DNA from: Klebsiella indica
Lineage (GTDB): Bacteria > Pseudomonadota > Gammaproteobacteria > Enterobacterales > Enterobacteriaceae
Length of the DNA stretch: 64,000 nucleotides
Assembly (NCBI RefSeq): GCF_005860775.1
Contig: NZ_VCHQ01000031.1
Span: 62,001-126,000, forward strand
Direction: 5' to 3'
The translations under genes were made by a program, and so were the position numbers. This document shows positions 48,203 through 58,617 of this stretch, piece after piece (the stretch's first letter is position 1; each line of letters opens with the position of its first letter). The notes beneath the pieces were generated by a model that had not been told where the DNA came from, made no database searches, and worked only from the letters and a program-made list of their open reading frames with translations.

Positions 48203-48231
48203 GCCCGGTAAGGCGTTAGCCGTCACCGGGC
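48203..48231. repeat. REP palindromic element
   Basis: GCCCGGT and ACCGGGC flank AAGGCGTTAGCCGTC, the form of the enterobacterial REP/PU repeat. It lies 40 bp after the second PhyH gene and may stabilise that mRNA end. Confidence 0.75.
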
Positions 48232-48570
48232 AAAACAGACAATCCGGAATGCAAAAAATATTCTGCCGGTACTGTGCGCCCGCATTGAAGAGGGCTGGCA
48301 TCTTACGAAGCAGAATGCAATGTATGAAACATTTATCAGCCTGTTCCGCCTGCTACTGCCGCTGCTTCGCGATGGCGACCCAACAGAACTTACGTCCGAA
48401 CGCTGTTTTCAAATCCGGTTGCGGGAGGTTATGACAGAAAAATTGTCAGCCCGGCGTCGCTGTGGCATTCATCGTTGAGCTCAGCGATGGCTTCCATACC
48501 GTTCGACGCTGTAACTGTTCATACTGTCAAACGCGGGGAACGGTTGCGGTCTCTGCGTCGGCTTCAGCGA
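48232..48570. other. Gap after the catabolic cluster, no confident gene
   Basis: A plus frame ending at 48477 reads LPVLCARIEEGW, then MYETFISLFRLLLPLLRDG, coherent in style but without a proper start and partly inside the REP. It may be a gene remnant. Nothing else is visible before the toxin-antitoxin pair. Confidence 0.4.
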
Positions 48571-48855
48571 TTAGTGCCCGGCCAGTTCGTGAAAGAACGC
48601 TGGGTTGTCCTGAATAACCGCCAATACTTTTGCCGCCAGACCTGTCGGATTGCGTCGCCTGGACTCCCAGCTTTTAATGGTATCCACGCTGGTTCCCAGC
48701 GCTTTCGCCATTTCAGCCTGGGAAATGTTAAGCTGCGCTCTGATCGCCTTTACATCAGCGACCTCATAGCGAGCGACCCGGGCAGGTGTTTTATTTCCGT
48801 TTTTGATATCGACGGCCTCTTCAAGAGACGCTTTAAGCTCGTCAAAATAACCCAT
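48571..48855 (-). CDS. HTH antitoxin of a HigBA-like module
   Basis: 94 residues from the ATG at 48855 (MGYFDELKASLEEA), with GAGG six bases upstream. XRE-type helix-turn-helix: VKAIRAQLNISQAEMAKALG, then TIKSWESRRRNP, the form used by HigA-like antitoxins in which the toxin gene comes first. It follows the toxin gene by one base. It should neutralise the toxin and repress the operon with it. Confidence 0.88.
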   Translation of the reverse strand: MGYFDELKASLEEAVDIKNGNKTPARVARYEVADVKAIRAQLNISQAEMAKALGTSVDTIKSWESRRRNPTGLAAKVLAVIQDNPAFFHELAGH

Positions 48856-48856
48856 T

Positions 48857-49189
48857 TTAAACCTCATTTTTTAGTCGCCTGGTCAACTTTTTGAGTTCGG
48901 CTTTTTCAACTGCGGTCAGGCTATCCTTGGTGCTTTTCGGGTAGGCCAGAACCAGATAGATAATCTCGCGGGTTGCCCGGAAATAAATCACCCGTATGCC
49001 GCCGCGTTTTCCGTGTAAACCTGTCGCCATTCTCATTTTTCGTAGCCCACCAGTATTCTGGATGATATCGCCAGTATCCGGGGCGCCGATGAGCGTTCTC
49101 TGTAGTGCCCGCAGCTCATCATCGGTGGCAAGCTGTTTTATCTGGCGGGTAAATAGTGACGTTTCGATAAATTCAATGGCATGGCACAC
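48857..49189 (-). CDS. RelE/HigB-type toxin, probable mRNA interferase
   Basis: 110 residues from the GTG at 49189, with AAGGAGAG six bases upstream; longer starts run into the operator. RelE fold with GGLRKMRMATGLHGKRGGIR and VIYFRATREIIYLVLAYPKS, including the basic and aromatic residues used to cleave mRNA on the ribosome. Toxin before antitoxin is the HigBA order. Likely a stability or stress module; its position beside a REP suggests a transferable unit. Confidence 0.88.
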   Translation of the reverse strand: MCHAIEFIETSLFTRQIKQLATDDELRALQRTLIGAPDTGDIIQNTGGLRKMRMATGLHGKRGGIRVIYFRATREIIYLVLAYPKSTKDSLTAVEKAELKKLTRRLKNEV

Positions 49190-49207
49190 GAGAACTCTCC
49201 TTGCTAA

Positions 49208-49241
49208 GGTACCATGTACACCAGTATGTGTACATGGTACC
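49208..49241. promoter_or_regulatory. Perfect palindromic operator of the toxin-antitoxin pair
   Basis: GGTACCATGTACAC and its exact inverse GTGTACATGGTACC around CAGTAT, 18 bp before the toxin start. A 14-bp perfect arm is well suited to a dimeric HTH antitoxin. Confidence 0.8.
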
Positions 49242-49401
49242 TGTCCATGGTTTTTCAATAACGGTAAATTTTGCCATCCGTGACCGGCATGTGTGCGGGT
49301 TTGGGGAGTGCCGCTATGGTATAAGTTGCAATTTTATCGTGTGGGAGCGAGTGTTGATTTTACGAGGTGACACGTAAAGGCGTGATGAACTGGGGGAGGT
49401 A

Positions 49402-49423
49402 ACTCCCACCGGGCGGTGGGAGT
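49402..49423 (-). terminator. Hairpin after azoR
   Basis: ACTCCCACC and GGTGGGAGT around GGGC, 8 bp past the azoR stop. The minus-strand side lacks a T-run, so termination may be weak. Confidence 0.55.
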
Positions 49424-49430
49424 GAAAATC

Positions 49431-50096
<666 letters not shown>

Positions 50097-50239
50097 TCAC
50101 AATCATGCCACAGAGAAAGCGCAATAAATCGAACTCACTATTCAATATTTTTGAATAAGGCACAAAATGCGCGGATATGGTACGCTGGCGCACTATTTTA
50201 AAAGAGATTTTTTCCGGCGGCATACTGCCCGATAACGCT

Positions 50240-53200
50240 ATGACCGAACAACAAAAATTCACCTTCTTACAGATCCAGAAGCAGCTTGATGGCCTGATGT
50301 TGCGCGATAAGTCACGCTTTGCTCGTCGCCTGCATGGGGTGAAGAAGGTTAAAAATCCTGAAGCCCAACAGGCGATTCTTCAGGAGATGGCGCAAGAAAT
50401 TAACCATGCGGCAGGGAGAGTCCTGCTGCGCGAAGCCGCCCGGCCGGATATCACCTATCCGCAAAACCTGCCGGTTAGCCAGAAAAAACAAGAAATTCTC
50501 GAAGCCGTGCGCGACCACCAGGTGGTGATTGTGGCGGGGGAGACCGGCTCGGGTAAAACCACGCAGCTGCCGAAAATTTGTATGGAGCTGGGGCGCGGTA
50601 TTAAAGGGCTGATCGGCCATACGCAGCCGCGTCGTCTGGCGGCGCGAACCGTTGCCAACCGTATTGCCGAAGAGTTGCAAACGGAACCGGGCGGCTGCAT
50701 CGGTTATAAAGTCCGTTTCAGCGATCGCGTCAGCGACAACACGATGGTCAAGCTGATGACGGACGGTATCCTGCTGGCGGAAATCCAGCAGGACAGGCTG
50801 CTGATGCAGTACGACACCATCATCATTGATGAAGCGCACGAGCGCAGCCTGAATATCGACTTTCTGCTTGGCTACCTGAAAGAGCTGTTGCCGCGTCGCC
50901 CGGATCTGAAAATCATCATCACCTCCGCGACCATCGACCCGGAGCGCTTCTCGCGTCATTTTAACCATGCGCCGATCATTGAAGTTTCCGGCAGAACGTA
51001 CCCGGTTGAGGTGCGCTATCGTCCGATTGTCGAAGAAGCGGACGATACCGAGCGCGATCAGCTTCAGGCGATTTTTGACGCGGTGGATGAACTGGGGCGT
51101 GAAAGTCCCGGCGATATCCTGATCTTTATGAGCGGCGAGCGTGAAATCCGCGATACCGCCGATGCGCTCAATAAACTGAACTTGCGCCATACGGAAGTGC
51201 TGCCGCTGTATGCGCGGTTGTCCAACAGCGAACAGAACCGCGTGTTCCAGGCCCATAGCGGGCGTCGTATCGTGCTGGCGACCAACGTGGCAGAAACCTC
51301 GCTCACCGTGCCGGGCATCAAATACGTTATCGATCCCGGCACTGCGCGCATCAGTCGCTACAGCTACCGCACCAAAGTGCAGCGACTGCCGATTGAACCG
51401 GTTTCACAGGCTTCCGCTAACCAGCGTAAAGGCCGCTGTGGACGTGTGTCGGAAGGGATCTGCATCCGTCTGTATTCGGAAGATGACTTCCTGTCGCGCC
51501 CGGAATTTACCGACCCGGAGATTCTGCGTACCAACCTGGCTTCGGTTATTTTGCAAATGACGGCGCTGGGGCTGGGCGATATCGCCGCATTCCCGTTTGT
51601 TGAAGCGCCGGATAAACGCAACATTCAGGACGGCGTGCGTCTGCTGGAAGAGCTTGGGGCGATTACGACCGATGAGCAGCAAACAGCTTATAAACTGACG
51701 CCTTCAGGACGCCAGTTGTCGCAGCTGCCGGTAGACCCGCGTCTGGCGCGGATGGTGCTGGAAGCGCAGAAACACGGCTGCGTGCGTGAGGCGATGATCA
51801 TCACCTCCGCGCTGTCTATTCAGGACCCGCGTGAGCGCCCGATGGATAAACAGCAGGCGTCCGATGAGAAGCACCGTCGTTTCCACGATAAAGAGTCTGA
51901 CTTCCTCGCCTTTGTGAATCTGTGGAATTACCTCGGCGAGCAGCAGAAAGCGCTGTCGTCGAACCAGTTCCGCCGCCTGTGCCGCACCGATTACCTGAAC
52001 TATCTGCGCGTGCGCGAATGGCAGGATATCTACACCCAATTGCGCCAGGTGGTGAAAGAGCTGGGTATTCCGATAAACAGCGAACCGGCGCAATACCGTG
52101 AAGTGCATATCGCGCTGCTGACCGGGCTGCTGTCGCATATCGGGATGAAAGATGCCGACAAGCAGGAGTATACCGGCGCGCGCAATGCCCGTTTCTCCAT
52201 CTTCCCGGGTTCCGGTTTGTTTAAGAAGCCGCCGAAGTGGGCGATGGTCGCAGAACTGGTGGAAACCAGCCGCCTGTGGGGGCGCATTGCGGCGCGCATC
52301 GATCCCGAGTGGGTGGAACCGGTTGCCCAGCATCTGATTAAGCGTTCTTACAGCGAACCGCACTGGGAACGGGCGCAGGGCGCGGTGATGGCGACGGAGA
52401 AAGTGACCGTGTACGGTCTGCCGATAGTGGCCGCGCGTAAGGTGAATTACAGCCAGATCGACCCGGCGCTGTGTCGCGAGTTGTTTATTCGTCATGCGCT
52501 GGTAGAGGGCGACTGGCAGACGCGCCACGCCTTCTTCCGCGACAACCTGAAGCTGCGTGCGGAAGTGGAAGAGATGGAGCATAAATCGCGCCGTCGCGAC
52601 ATTCTGGTCGATGATGAGACGCTGTTTGAGTTCTACGACCAGCGCATCAGTCATGACGTGATCTCCGCGCGTCACTTCGACAACTGGTGGAAAAAAGTCA
52701 GCCGCGAAACGCCGGATCTGCTCAACTTTGAAAAGAGTATGCTCATCAAAGAGGGCGCGGAAAAAATCAGCAAGCTGGATTACCCGAACTTCTGGCACCA
52801 GGGAAATCTTAAGCTGCGGCTGAGCTATCAGTTTGAACCGGGCGCCGACGCCGACGGCGTCACCGTCCATATCCCGCTTCCGTTGTTAAACCAGGTGGAA
52901 GAGTCCGGGTTTGAATGGCAAATTCCAGGTCTGCGCCGTGAGCTGGTGATTGCGCTGATTAAATCGCTGCCGAAACCGGTACGACGGAACTTTGTTCCGG
53001 CGCCAAACTATGCTGAAGCGTTTTTGGGTCGCGTAACGCCGCTGGAGCTACCGTTGCTGGATGCGCTGGAGCGTGAGTTACGGCGGATGACCGGCGTGAC
53101 GGTAGATCGCGAAGACTGGCACTGGGATCAGGTGCCCGATCATCTGAAGATCACCTTCCGCGTGGTGGATGACAAAAACAAGAAGTTGCAGGAAGGGCGT

Positions 53201-54142
53201 TCTCTGCACGATCTGAAGGATACGCTGAAAGGGAAAGTCCAGGAGACGCTCTCGGCGGTGGCTGATGACGGCATCGAGCAGAGTGGGCTGCACATCTGGA
53301 GTTTCGGTCAGCTGCCGGAAAGCTATGAGCAGAAACGCGGCAATTACAAAGTGAAGGCGTGGCCAGCGCTGGTAGATGAGCGTGATAGCGTCGCCATCAG
53401 GCTGTTTGACAATCCGCTGGAGCAGCAACAGGCAATGTGGTGCGGTTTACGCCGCTTGCTGCTGCTGAATATTCCGTCGCCGATTAAGTATCTGCACGAA
53501 AAACTGCCGAACAAAGCCAAGCTCGGTCTGTACTTCAACCCGTATGGCAAAGTGCTGGAGTTGATTGACGACTGCATCTCCTGCGGCGTGGACAAGCTGA
53601 TCGACGTCAATGGCGGCCCGGTATGGACGGAAGAGGCTTTTGCCGCGCTGCATGAGAAGGTGCGCGCCGAGCTGAACGACACCGTTGTCGATATCGCGAA
53701 GCAGGTCGAGCAGATCCTGACCGCCGTGTTCACGATCAACAAACGTCTGAAAGGACGCGTGGATATGACGATGGCGCTGGGGCTGTCTGATATCAAAGCG
53801 CAAATGGGCGGGCTGGTGTATCGCGGTTTTGTCACCGGCAACGGCTTTAAGCGCCTCGGCGATACGCTGCGCTATTTGCAGGCGATTGAAAAACGGCTGG
53901 AGAAACTGGCGGTCGATCCGCACCGTGACAGGGCGCAGATGCTGAAAATTGAAAGCGTGCAGCAGGCCTGGCAGCAGTGGATTAACAAGCTGCCGCCAGC
54001 CCGCCGTGATGACGACGACGTCAAAGAAATCCGCTGGATGATTGAGGAGCTGCGCGTCAGCTACTTTGCACAACAGCTCGGCACGCCGTACCCGATTTCT
54101 GACAAGCGGGTGTTGCAGGCGATGGATCAGATTACCGCGTAA
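50240..54142 (+). CDS. hrpA: HrpA, DEAH-box RNA helicase
   Basis: 1300 residues from ATG 50240 (MTEQQKFTF), the E. coli length; upstream in-frame codons to 50177 are not conserved. Helicase core: Walker A AGETGSGKTT (about residue 98), DEAH in IIIDEAHERS (about 198), SAT in TSATID, motif VI in QRKGRCGRV. Then winged-helix, ratchet and OB domains and a long bacterial C-terminal extension with a Cys pair DCISCGV. HrpA has been shown to rescue stalled or collided ribosomes and to process fimbrial mRNA. Confidence 0.98.
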   Translation: MTEQQKFTFLQIQKQLDGLMLRDKSRFARRLHGVKKVKNPEAQQAILQEMAQEINHAAGRVLLREAARPDITYPQNLPVSQKKQEILEAVRDHQVVIVAGETGSGKTTQLPKICMELGRGIKGLIGHTQPRRLAARTVANRIAEELQTEPGGCIGYKVRFSDRVSDNTMVKLMTDGILLAEIQQDRLLMQYDTIIIDEAHERSLNIDFLLGYLKELLPRRPDLKIIITSATIDPERFSRHFNHAPIIEVSGRTYPVEVRYRPIVEEADDTERDQLQAIFDAVDELGRESPGDILIFMSGEREIRDTADALNKLNLRHTEVLPLYARLSNSEQNRVFQAHSGRRIVLATNVAETSLTVPGIKYVIDPGTARISRYSYRTKVQRLPIEPVSQASANQRKGRCGRVSEGICIRLYSEDDFLSRPEFTDPEILRTNLASVILQMTALGLGDIAAFPFVEAPDKRNIQDGVRLLEELGAITTDEQQTAYKLTPSGRQLSQLPVDPRLARMVLEAQKHGCVREAMIITSALSIQDPRERPMDKQQASDEKHRRFHDKESDFLAFVNLWNYLGEQQKALSSNQFRRLCRTDYLNYLRVREWQDIYTQLRQVVKELGIPINSEPAQYREVHIALLTGLLSHIGMKDADKQEYTGARNARFSIFPGSGLFKKPPKWAMVAELVETSRLWGRIAARIDPEWVEPVAQHLIKRSYSEPHWERAQGAVMATEKVTVYGLPIVAARKVNYSQIDPALCRELFIRHALVEGDWQTRHAFFRDNLKLRAEVEEMEHKSRRRDILVDDETLFEFYDQRISHDVISARHFDNWWKKVSRETPDLLNFEKSMLIKEGAEKISKLDYPNFWHQGNLKLRLSYQFEPGADADGVTVHIPLPLLNQVEESGFEWQIPGLRRELVIALIKSLPKPVRRNFVPAPNYAEAFLGRVTPLELPLLDALERELRRMTGVTVDREDWHWDQVPDHLKITFRVVDDKNKKLQEGRSLHDLKDTLKGKVQETLSAVADDGIEQSGLHIWSFGQLPESYEQKRGNYKVKAWPALVDERDSVAIRLFDNPLEQQQAMWCGLRRLLLLNIPSPIKYLHEKLPNKAKLGLYFNPYGKVLELIDDCISCGVDKLIDVNGGPVWTEEAFAALHEKVRAELNDTVVDIAKQVEQILTAVFTINKRLKGRVDMTMALGLSDIKAQMGGLVYRGFVTGNGFKRLGDTLRYLQAIEKRLEKLAVDPHRDRAQMLKIESVQQAWQQWINKLPPARRDDDDVKEIRWMIEELRVSYFAQQLGTPYPISDKRVLQAMDQITA

Positions 54143-54153
54143 TTATGGCGTTT

Positions 54154-54188
54154 CCCCCGGTGGCGCAGTCAATCGTGCTTACCGGGGG
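54154..54188. repeat. REP-like palindrome between hrpA and gdh
   Basis: CCCCCGGT and ACCGGGGG around 19 bases (TGGCGCAGTC and on), between convergent genes. It resembles a REP unit and may serve as a transcript end for both. Confidence 0.55.
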
Positions 54189-54275
54189 AGCGCGTACTGA
54201 ATGGTGGTCCGCTATCTGGCGGAAATGCGGCATAATATTTAATGCGGTTTTGTCATCAGCTTCATCATGGGAATG

Positions 54276-55550
54276 TTATCCAGGATAGATGCCGCGATCT
54301 CTACGCGCCATCAAAATCCGTTCGCAGGCCACAATATAGGCGGCGGTACGTAAAGAGCACGCTTTTTCAATCGCTTTTTCGTACACGTGAACGATAGCGT
54401 CGGTCATGATGCGGTCCATTTTGGCGTTGATCTCCTCTTCGCTCCAGAAGAAGCTGGCCATATCCTGCACCCATTCGAAGTAGCTGACGGTCACGCCACC
54501 GGCATTACAGATTACGTCCGGCACCACCACGATGCCGCGCTCAGCCAGTACGTCATCGGCTTCCGGATAGGTCGGGCCGTTGGCGCCTTCGAGCACCAGT
54601 TTACAGCTAATGATTTCCGCCCGTTCACGCGTGATCTGGCCTTCCAGCGCCGCCGGGATCAGAATATCCATTGGCATGGTCCAGAACGCTTCTTTCGCAA
54701 TTTCACGTGCCCCCGGGAAACCGGCAATTTGCTTGTTCTCAGCCTGCCAGGCGGTCAACGCGGTCATATCAATGCCACCCTCGTTAAACAGTGTCGCCGT
54801 ATGGTCCTGAATGACGACGATGCGTGCGCCGACGTCAGCAAACAGACGAGCGGCTTCACTACCGACGTTACCAAAACCTTGCAGCGCCACTTTCGCGCCT
54901 TCAATTTCGATACCGCTGCGGCGCGCGACTTCACGTCCGGTGACGAATACGCCGCGACCGGTGGCTTTTTCCCGGCCGAGGGAGCCACCGAGATGGATAG
55001 GTTTACCCGTCACCACGCCAGTGATGGTGGTACCGTGATTCATGGAGTAAGTATCCATCATCCAGGCCATTACTTTGCCGTTGGTGCCGACATCTGGCGC
55101 CGGGATATCTTTTTGCGGGCCGATGATGATGCCGATCTCGCTGGTATAGCGGCGGGTAAGACGTTCCAGTTCACCTTCTGATAATGAGAACGGATCGACG
55201 CGGATACCGCCTTTCGCACCACCATAAGGAATATTGACAGCCGCGCACTTGATGGTCATCCAGGCGGAAAGCGCCATCACCTCATTCAGATCCACATCCG
55301 GATGGTAGCGAATCCCCCCTTTACCCGGCCCACGCGATAGATTGTGCTGGACGCGATAACCTTCGAAATGACGGATGGTTCCGTCATCCATTTGTACTGG
55401 TATATCAACAATTAGCGCACGTTTAGGGTGGCGCAGCGTTTCAATCCAGTATGCGAGATCGCCCAGGTAGGGCGCGACGCGATCGATTTGGCGCAGGTAG
55501 GTGGTCCAGGGCGATGTACTACTTTCAGAAGCGTAAGATAACTTTTCCAT
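54276..55550 (-). CDS. NAD-type glutamate dehydrogenase (GluDH small hexameric family)
   Basis: 424 residues. Substrate-binding block [15 protein letters not shown] and the catalytic lysine in [14 protein letters not shown] domain [13 protein letters not shown]. At 424 residues and with this pattern it is closer to catabolic GudB/RocG-type enzymes than to enterobacterial GdhA (447, NADP). Salmonella also carries such a homologue. It would convert glutamate to 2-oxoglutarate and ammonia. Its genomic neighbour hrpA is convergent. It is not part of the E. coli K-12 layout here, so it is an accessory gene. Confidence 0.92.
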   Translation of the reverse strand: MEKLSYASESSTSPWTTYLRQIDRVAPYLGDLAYWIETLRHPKRALIVDIPVQMDDGTIRHFEGYRVQHNLSRGPGKGGIRYHPDVDLNEVMALSAWMTIKCAAVNIPYGGAKGGIRVDPFSLSEGELERLTRRYTSEIGIIIGPQKDIPAPDVGTNGKVMAWMMDTYSMNHGTTITGVVTGKPIHLGGSLGREKATGRGVFVTGREVARRSGIEIEGAKVALQGFGNVGSEAARLFADVGARIVVIQDHTATLFNEGGIDMTALTAWQAENKQIAGFPGAREIAKEAFWTMPMDILIPAALEGQITRERAEIISCKLVLEGANGPTYPEADDVLAERGIVVVPDVICNAGGVTVSYFEWVQDMASFFWSEEEINAKMDRIMTDAIVHVYEKAIEKACSLRTAAYIVACERILMARRDRGIYPG

Positions 55551-55970
55551 AAGAGTCCTGTTTTACTGTGGTAATTATATTGTTGGTCGCGGAAAGAGAT
55601 AGACATAAACTCTGTAAACGGAAGGTTATCACCAATTTAATAGAATGGAATTTGACGAAAATGCAGAATATACCGCCGTTACGTGAGAGCGAGGTTGTTT
55701 ATGCATAACAAATCATATGAACAGTGTTTTTGTGGGTGAATATGCATTTTGCGGCCTTAAAACCGATACAGAGATGATTTTCACCTATTTATCAGAATAT
55801 TGAGCTCCTTCAAAAAGTGAATAAAATGCTATCTGTGTGTATTGACTATGTTGCAAAAGGAGAGGTGAACGTATTCTTCGTCGATTTGCCGTTTATGATC
55901 TCAAATGTCTTCGGCGGTTTATGATGATATTCGCTCACTGAAGCGTGAAATGAAGGAAACAGGAGAAGGA
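55551..55970. other. Divergent region between glutamate dehydrogenase and ydcF
   Basis: 420 bp, AT-rich near 55620-55850, holding the promoters of both genes. No coding frame, repeat or terminator stands out. Confidence 0.4.
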
Positions 55971-56762
55971 ATGTCAGAATATTTTCCAGCCTTGCCTGAG
56001 GCGACATTAATGGCGGCAAACCAGCTTGGGGCGTGGCTGGCGCAGGATGATTTGCCTCAGGAGGCGCAAATAGAAGTGGTTGTGCTGGCAGGCAATGCGG
56101 TGATCCCGACCATTGATTTTGCCTGCCAACTGGCAGCACGTAGCGCTGTTCCACTGCTGATCAGCGGCGGTATCGGTCACTCCACCGCTTTTTTATATAA
56201 CGCAGTGTTAAATGATCCACGCTACTGTCAGTTACCGGTATCAGGTCGCGCTGAGGCGTGTATTCTTGCCGATATCGCTCATCGCTTCTGGCATATTCCG
56301 CTGGAGCGAATTGTGGTGGAAGACCAGTCCACCCACTGCGGAGAGAACGCGCGCTTTACCCGATATATGCTGGAGCAGAGGGGCGTAGCTCATGGTACGG
56401 GCGTTGTCATTCAGGATCCGACAATGCAGCGCAGGACGATGGCGACGTTTGCCCGCGTCTGGCAAGGAGAGGAGGCCGCGCCACGGTGGTACAGCGCGCC
56501 GGGCTGTTCACCGATATTGTGCAATGGTGAAAGTGGATTAACTTTCAGCGGTGAGAATAAGGGGCTGTGGCCGGTTGGTCGCTATCTGGCGTTGATGCTG
56601 GGTGAGCTACCGCGTTTGACGGATGATCCGCAGGGTTATGGTCCGCTGGGTAAGGGGTTTATCGTCCATGTTGATATTCCTCCGCATATTGTTCAGGCGT
56701 GGCAGACGCTGCGCGACGACAGTCTGTTATCCGATGCGCTGAGTGCGCGCCAGTTGGGTTAA
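55971..56762 (+). CDS. ydcF: YdcF, DUF218 S-adenosylmethionine-binding protein
   Basis: 263 residues from ATG 55971, with AGGAGAAGGA before. Closest to E. coli YdcF (266): ISGGIGHSTAFLY, IVVEDQSTHCGENARF, VVIQDPTMQRRTMATF and the end GKGFIVHVDIP. E. coli YdcF was crystallised and binds S-adenosylmethionine; its reaction is unknown. Immediately before aldA, as in E. coli. The 370-bp gap to aldA holds promoter sequence only. Confidence 0.95.
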   Translation: MSEYFPALPEATLMAANQLGAWLAQDDLPQEAQIEVVVLAGNAVIPTIDFACQLAARSAVPLLISGGIGHSTAFLYNAVLNDPRYCQLPVSGRAEACILADIAHRFWHIPLERIVVEDQSTHCGENARFTRYMLEQRGVAHGTGVVIQDPTMQRRTMATFARVWQGEEAAPRWYSAPGCSPILCNGESGLTFSGENKGLWPVGRYLALMLGELPRLTDDPQGYGPLGKGFIVHVDIPPHIVQAWQTLRDDSLLSDALSARQLG

Positions 56763-57134
56763 ACGGCGAAGGGATTTTTTCTGAACGGTGCTAATGCGGT
56801 TCAGGCGTTATCTGTTTCCCGGCAATCTGAACAAGAAACAGTCGTGGAGAGAAAAAGGCGCACACTATTCGAGGATACGCCTTGTCTTTCCTCAAACGCG
56901 ACCATGTGAACGCATTCCATCATCCAGCCGCATTTGCTATTTGCCCGTTTCCACCAGGACCCTCGCAAACGGGCACTGCGTGTTATTCAATAACGTGCTT
57001 TTCAGCCTCTGGTTTGCTTGTTTTTATGAAATGTCTCACAAAAGCAAGTCGTCGAACTGTCTCTTTGCCTGTCAGGCGATAGTTTTTAACATTAAATTCA
57101 CTTGCTAAAAACAATAATGCCACAGGAGCAGATC
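56763..57134. promoter_or_regulatory. aldA upstream region
   Basis: 372 bp with no coding frame. In E. coli this region binds CRP and ArcA to control aldA; I could not assign a precise site here. Confidence 0.4.
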
Positions 57135-58574
57135 ATGACAGCACCCGTTCAACACCCTATGTACATTGATGGTCAGTTTGAACCTGGCCGCGCTGATGCA
57201 TGGATTGATGTCATCAATCCGGCGACCGAAGCGTTGCTTTCGCGGATCCCCGATGGCAGCGCGGAAGATGCGCAACGCGCGATTCTGGCCGCTGAGCGAG
57301 CACAGCCCGCCTGGGAAGCTCTGCCTGCCATTGAGCGAGCGGGATGGTTACGCAAAATCGCTGCCGGTATTCGTGAACGGGCTGATGAGATCGCTGCGCT
57401 GATTGTTGCCGAGGGCGGGAAAATTCAGCAACTGGCGGCGGTTGAAGTCTCATTTACTGCCGATTATCTCGACTATATGGCCGAATGGGCGCGGCGCTAT
57501 GAAGGGGAGATCATCCAGAGCGATCGTCCGGGCGAAAATATTTTGCTTTTCAAACGCGCACTGGGCGTGACGACAGGGATTCTGCCGTGGAACTTCCCGT
57601 TTTTCCTGATTGCCCGCAAACTGGCTCCCGCACTGATTACCGGCAATACCATCGTGATTAAACCGAGCGAGTTCACGCCGAATAACGCTATCGCCTTCGC
57701 GCAAATCGTGCATGACATCGGCTTGCCGAAAGGGGTGTTTAACCTGGTGCTGGGCCGCGGTGAGACGGTTGGACAGGAACTGGCGGGGAACCCGAAAGTC
57801 GCGATGGTGAGCATGACCGGTAGCGTAGCTGCTGGCGAGAAAATTATGGCGGCAGCGGCGAAAAATATCACCAAAGTGTGCCTGGAGCTCGGCGGAAAAG
57901 CGCCCGCGATTGTGATGGATGACGCGGATATTGAACTGGCGGTAAAAGCGGTGGTGGATTCACGGGTTATCAATAGCGGGCAGGTATGTAACTGCGTCGA
58001 GCGCGTCTATGTGCAAAAAGGCGTTTACGATCGTTTTGTTAACCGGTTGGGCGAGGCATTAAAAGAGGTACAGTTCGGCGATCCGGCTTTACGAGACGAT
58101 ATCTCCATGGGGCCGTTGATTAACGCTGCTGCGCTGGCGCGCGTTGAGCAGAAGGTCGCGAAGGCGGTCGCTCAGGGGGCGCGGGTGGTGCTTGGCGGCA
58201 AGGCCGTGGCAGGTAAGGGCTATTTTTATCCGCCGACGCTGCTGCTGGATGTGCGCCAGGAGATGGATATTGTTCATGAAGAGACGTTTGGGCCGGTATT
58301 GCCGGTGATCGCGTTTGACACGCTCGAAGAGGTGCTGGCGATGGCGAACGACAGCGACTATGGCCTGACCTCATCAATTTATACTCGCGATCTGAACGTT
58401 GCCATGAAGGCGATAAAAGGGCTGAAGTTTGGCGAAACCTATATTAACCGCGAGAACTTTGAAGCGATGCAGGGCTTCCACGCTGGCTGGCGCAAATCAG
58501 GGATTGGCGGCGCTGACGGGCGGCACGGCCTCAATGAGTATCTGCAAACCCAGGTGGTCTATTTGCAGGCGTAA
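57135..58574 (+). CDS. aldA: AldA, lactaldehyde/glycolaldehyde dehydrogenase
   Basis: 479 residues from ATG 57135 (MTAPVQHPMYIDG), the E. coli length; an upstream in-frame ATG at 57102 is not conserved. NAD-dependent oxidation of L-lactaldehyde and glycolaldehyde in fucose, rhamnose and arabinose use. Catalytic Glu in CLELGGKAP and Cys in NSGQVCNCVERV; NAD block GSVAAGEKIM. Ends in a hairpin shared with gapC. Confidence 0.97.
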   Translation: MTAPVQHPMYIDGQFEPGRADAWIDVINPATEALLSRIPDGSAEDAQRAILAAERAQPAWEALPAIERAGWLRKIAAGIRERADEIAALIVAEGGKIQQLAAVEVSFTADYLDYMAEWARRYEGEIIQSDRPGENILLFKRALGVTTGILPWNFPFFLIARKLAPALITGNTIVIKPSEFTPNNAIAFAQIVHDIGLPKGVFNLVLGRGETVGQELAGNPKVAMVSMTGSVAAGEKIMAAAAKNITKVCLELGGKAPAIVMDDADIELAVKAVVDSRVINSGQVCNCVERVYVQKGVYDRFVNRLGEALKEVQFGDPALRDDISMGPLINAAALARVEQKVAKAVAQGARVVLGGKAVAGKGYFYPPTLLLDVRQEMDIVHEETFGPVLPVIAFDTLEEVLAMANDSDYGLTSSIYTRDLNVAMKAIKGLKFGETYINRENFEAMQGFHAGWRKSGIGGADGRHGLNEYLQTQVVYLQA

Positions 58575-58587
58575 TTGCGTGGACAAT

Positions 58588-58611
58588 AGCGGATAGCTGG
58601 CGCTATCCGCT
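58588..58611. terminator. Bidirectional hairpin between aldA and gapC
   Basis: AGCGGATAG and CTATCCGCT around CTGGCG, between convergent genes; no strong T-run on either side. Confidence 0.6.
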
Positions 58612-58617
58612 GTGATG

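Noticed and set aside
48180-48434. Plus-strand frame of 84 codons after the second PhyH gene
   Set aside because: It begins in the REP element and its Cys-rich text shows no family; another frame there reads better but lacks a start.
51704-52870. Long minus-strand open frame (388 codons) inside hrpA
   Set aside because: It lies wholly antisense to the conserved helicase, has arginine- and glutamine-rich text with no domain, and arises from the GC-rich codon bias of hrpA.
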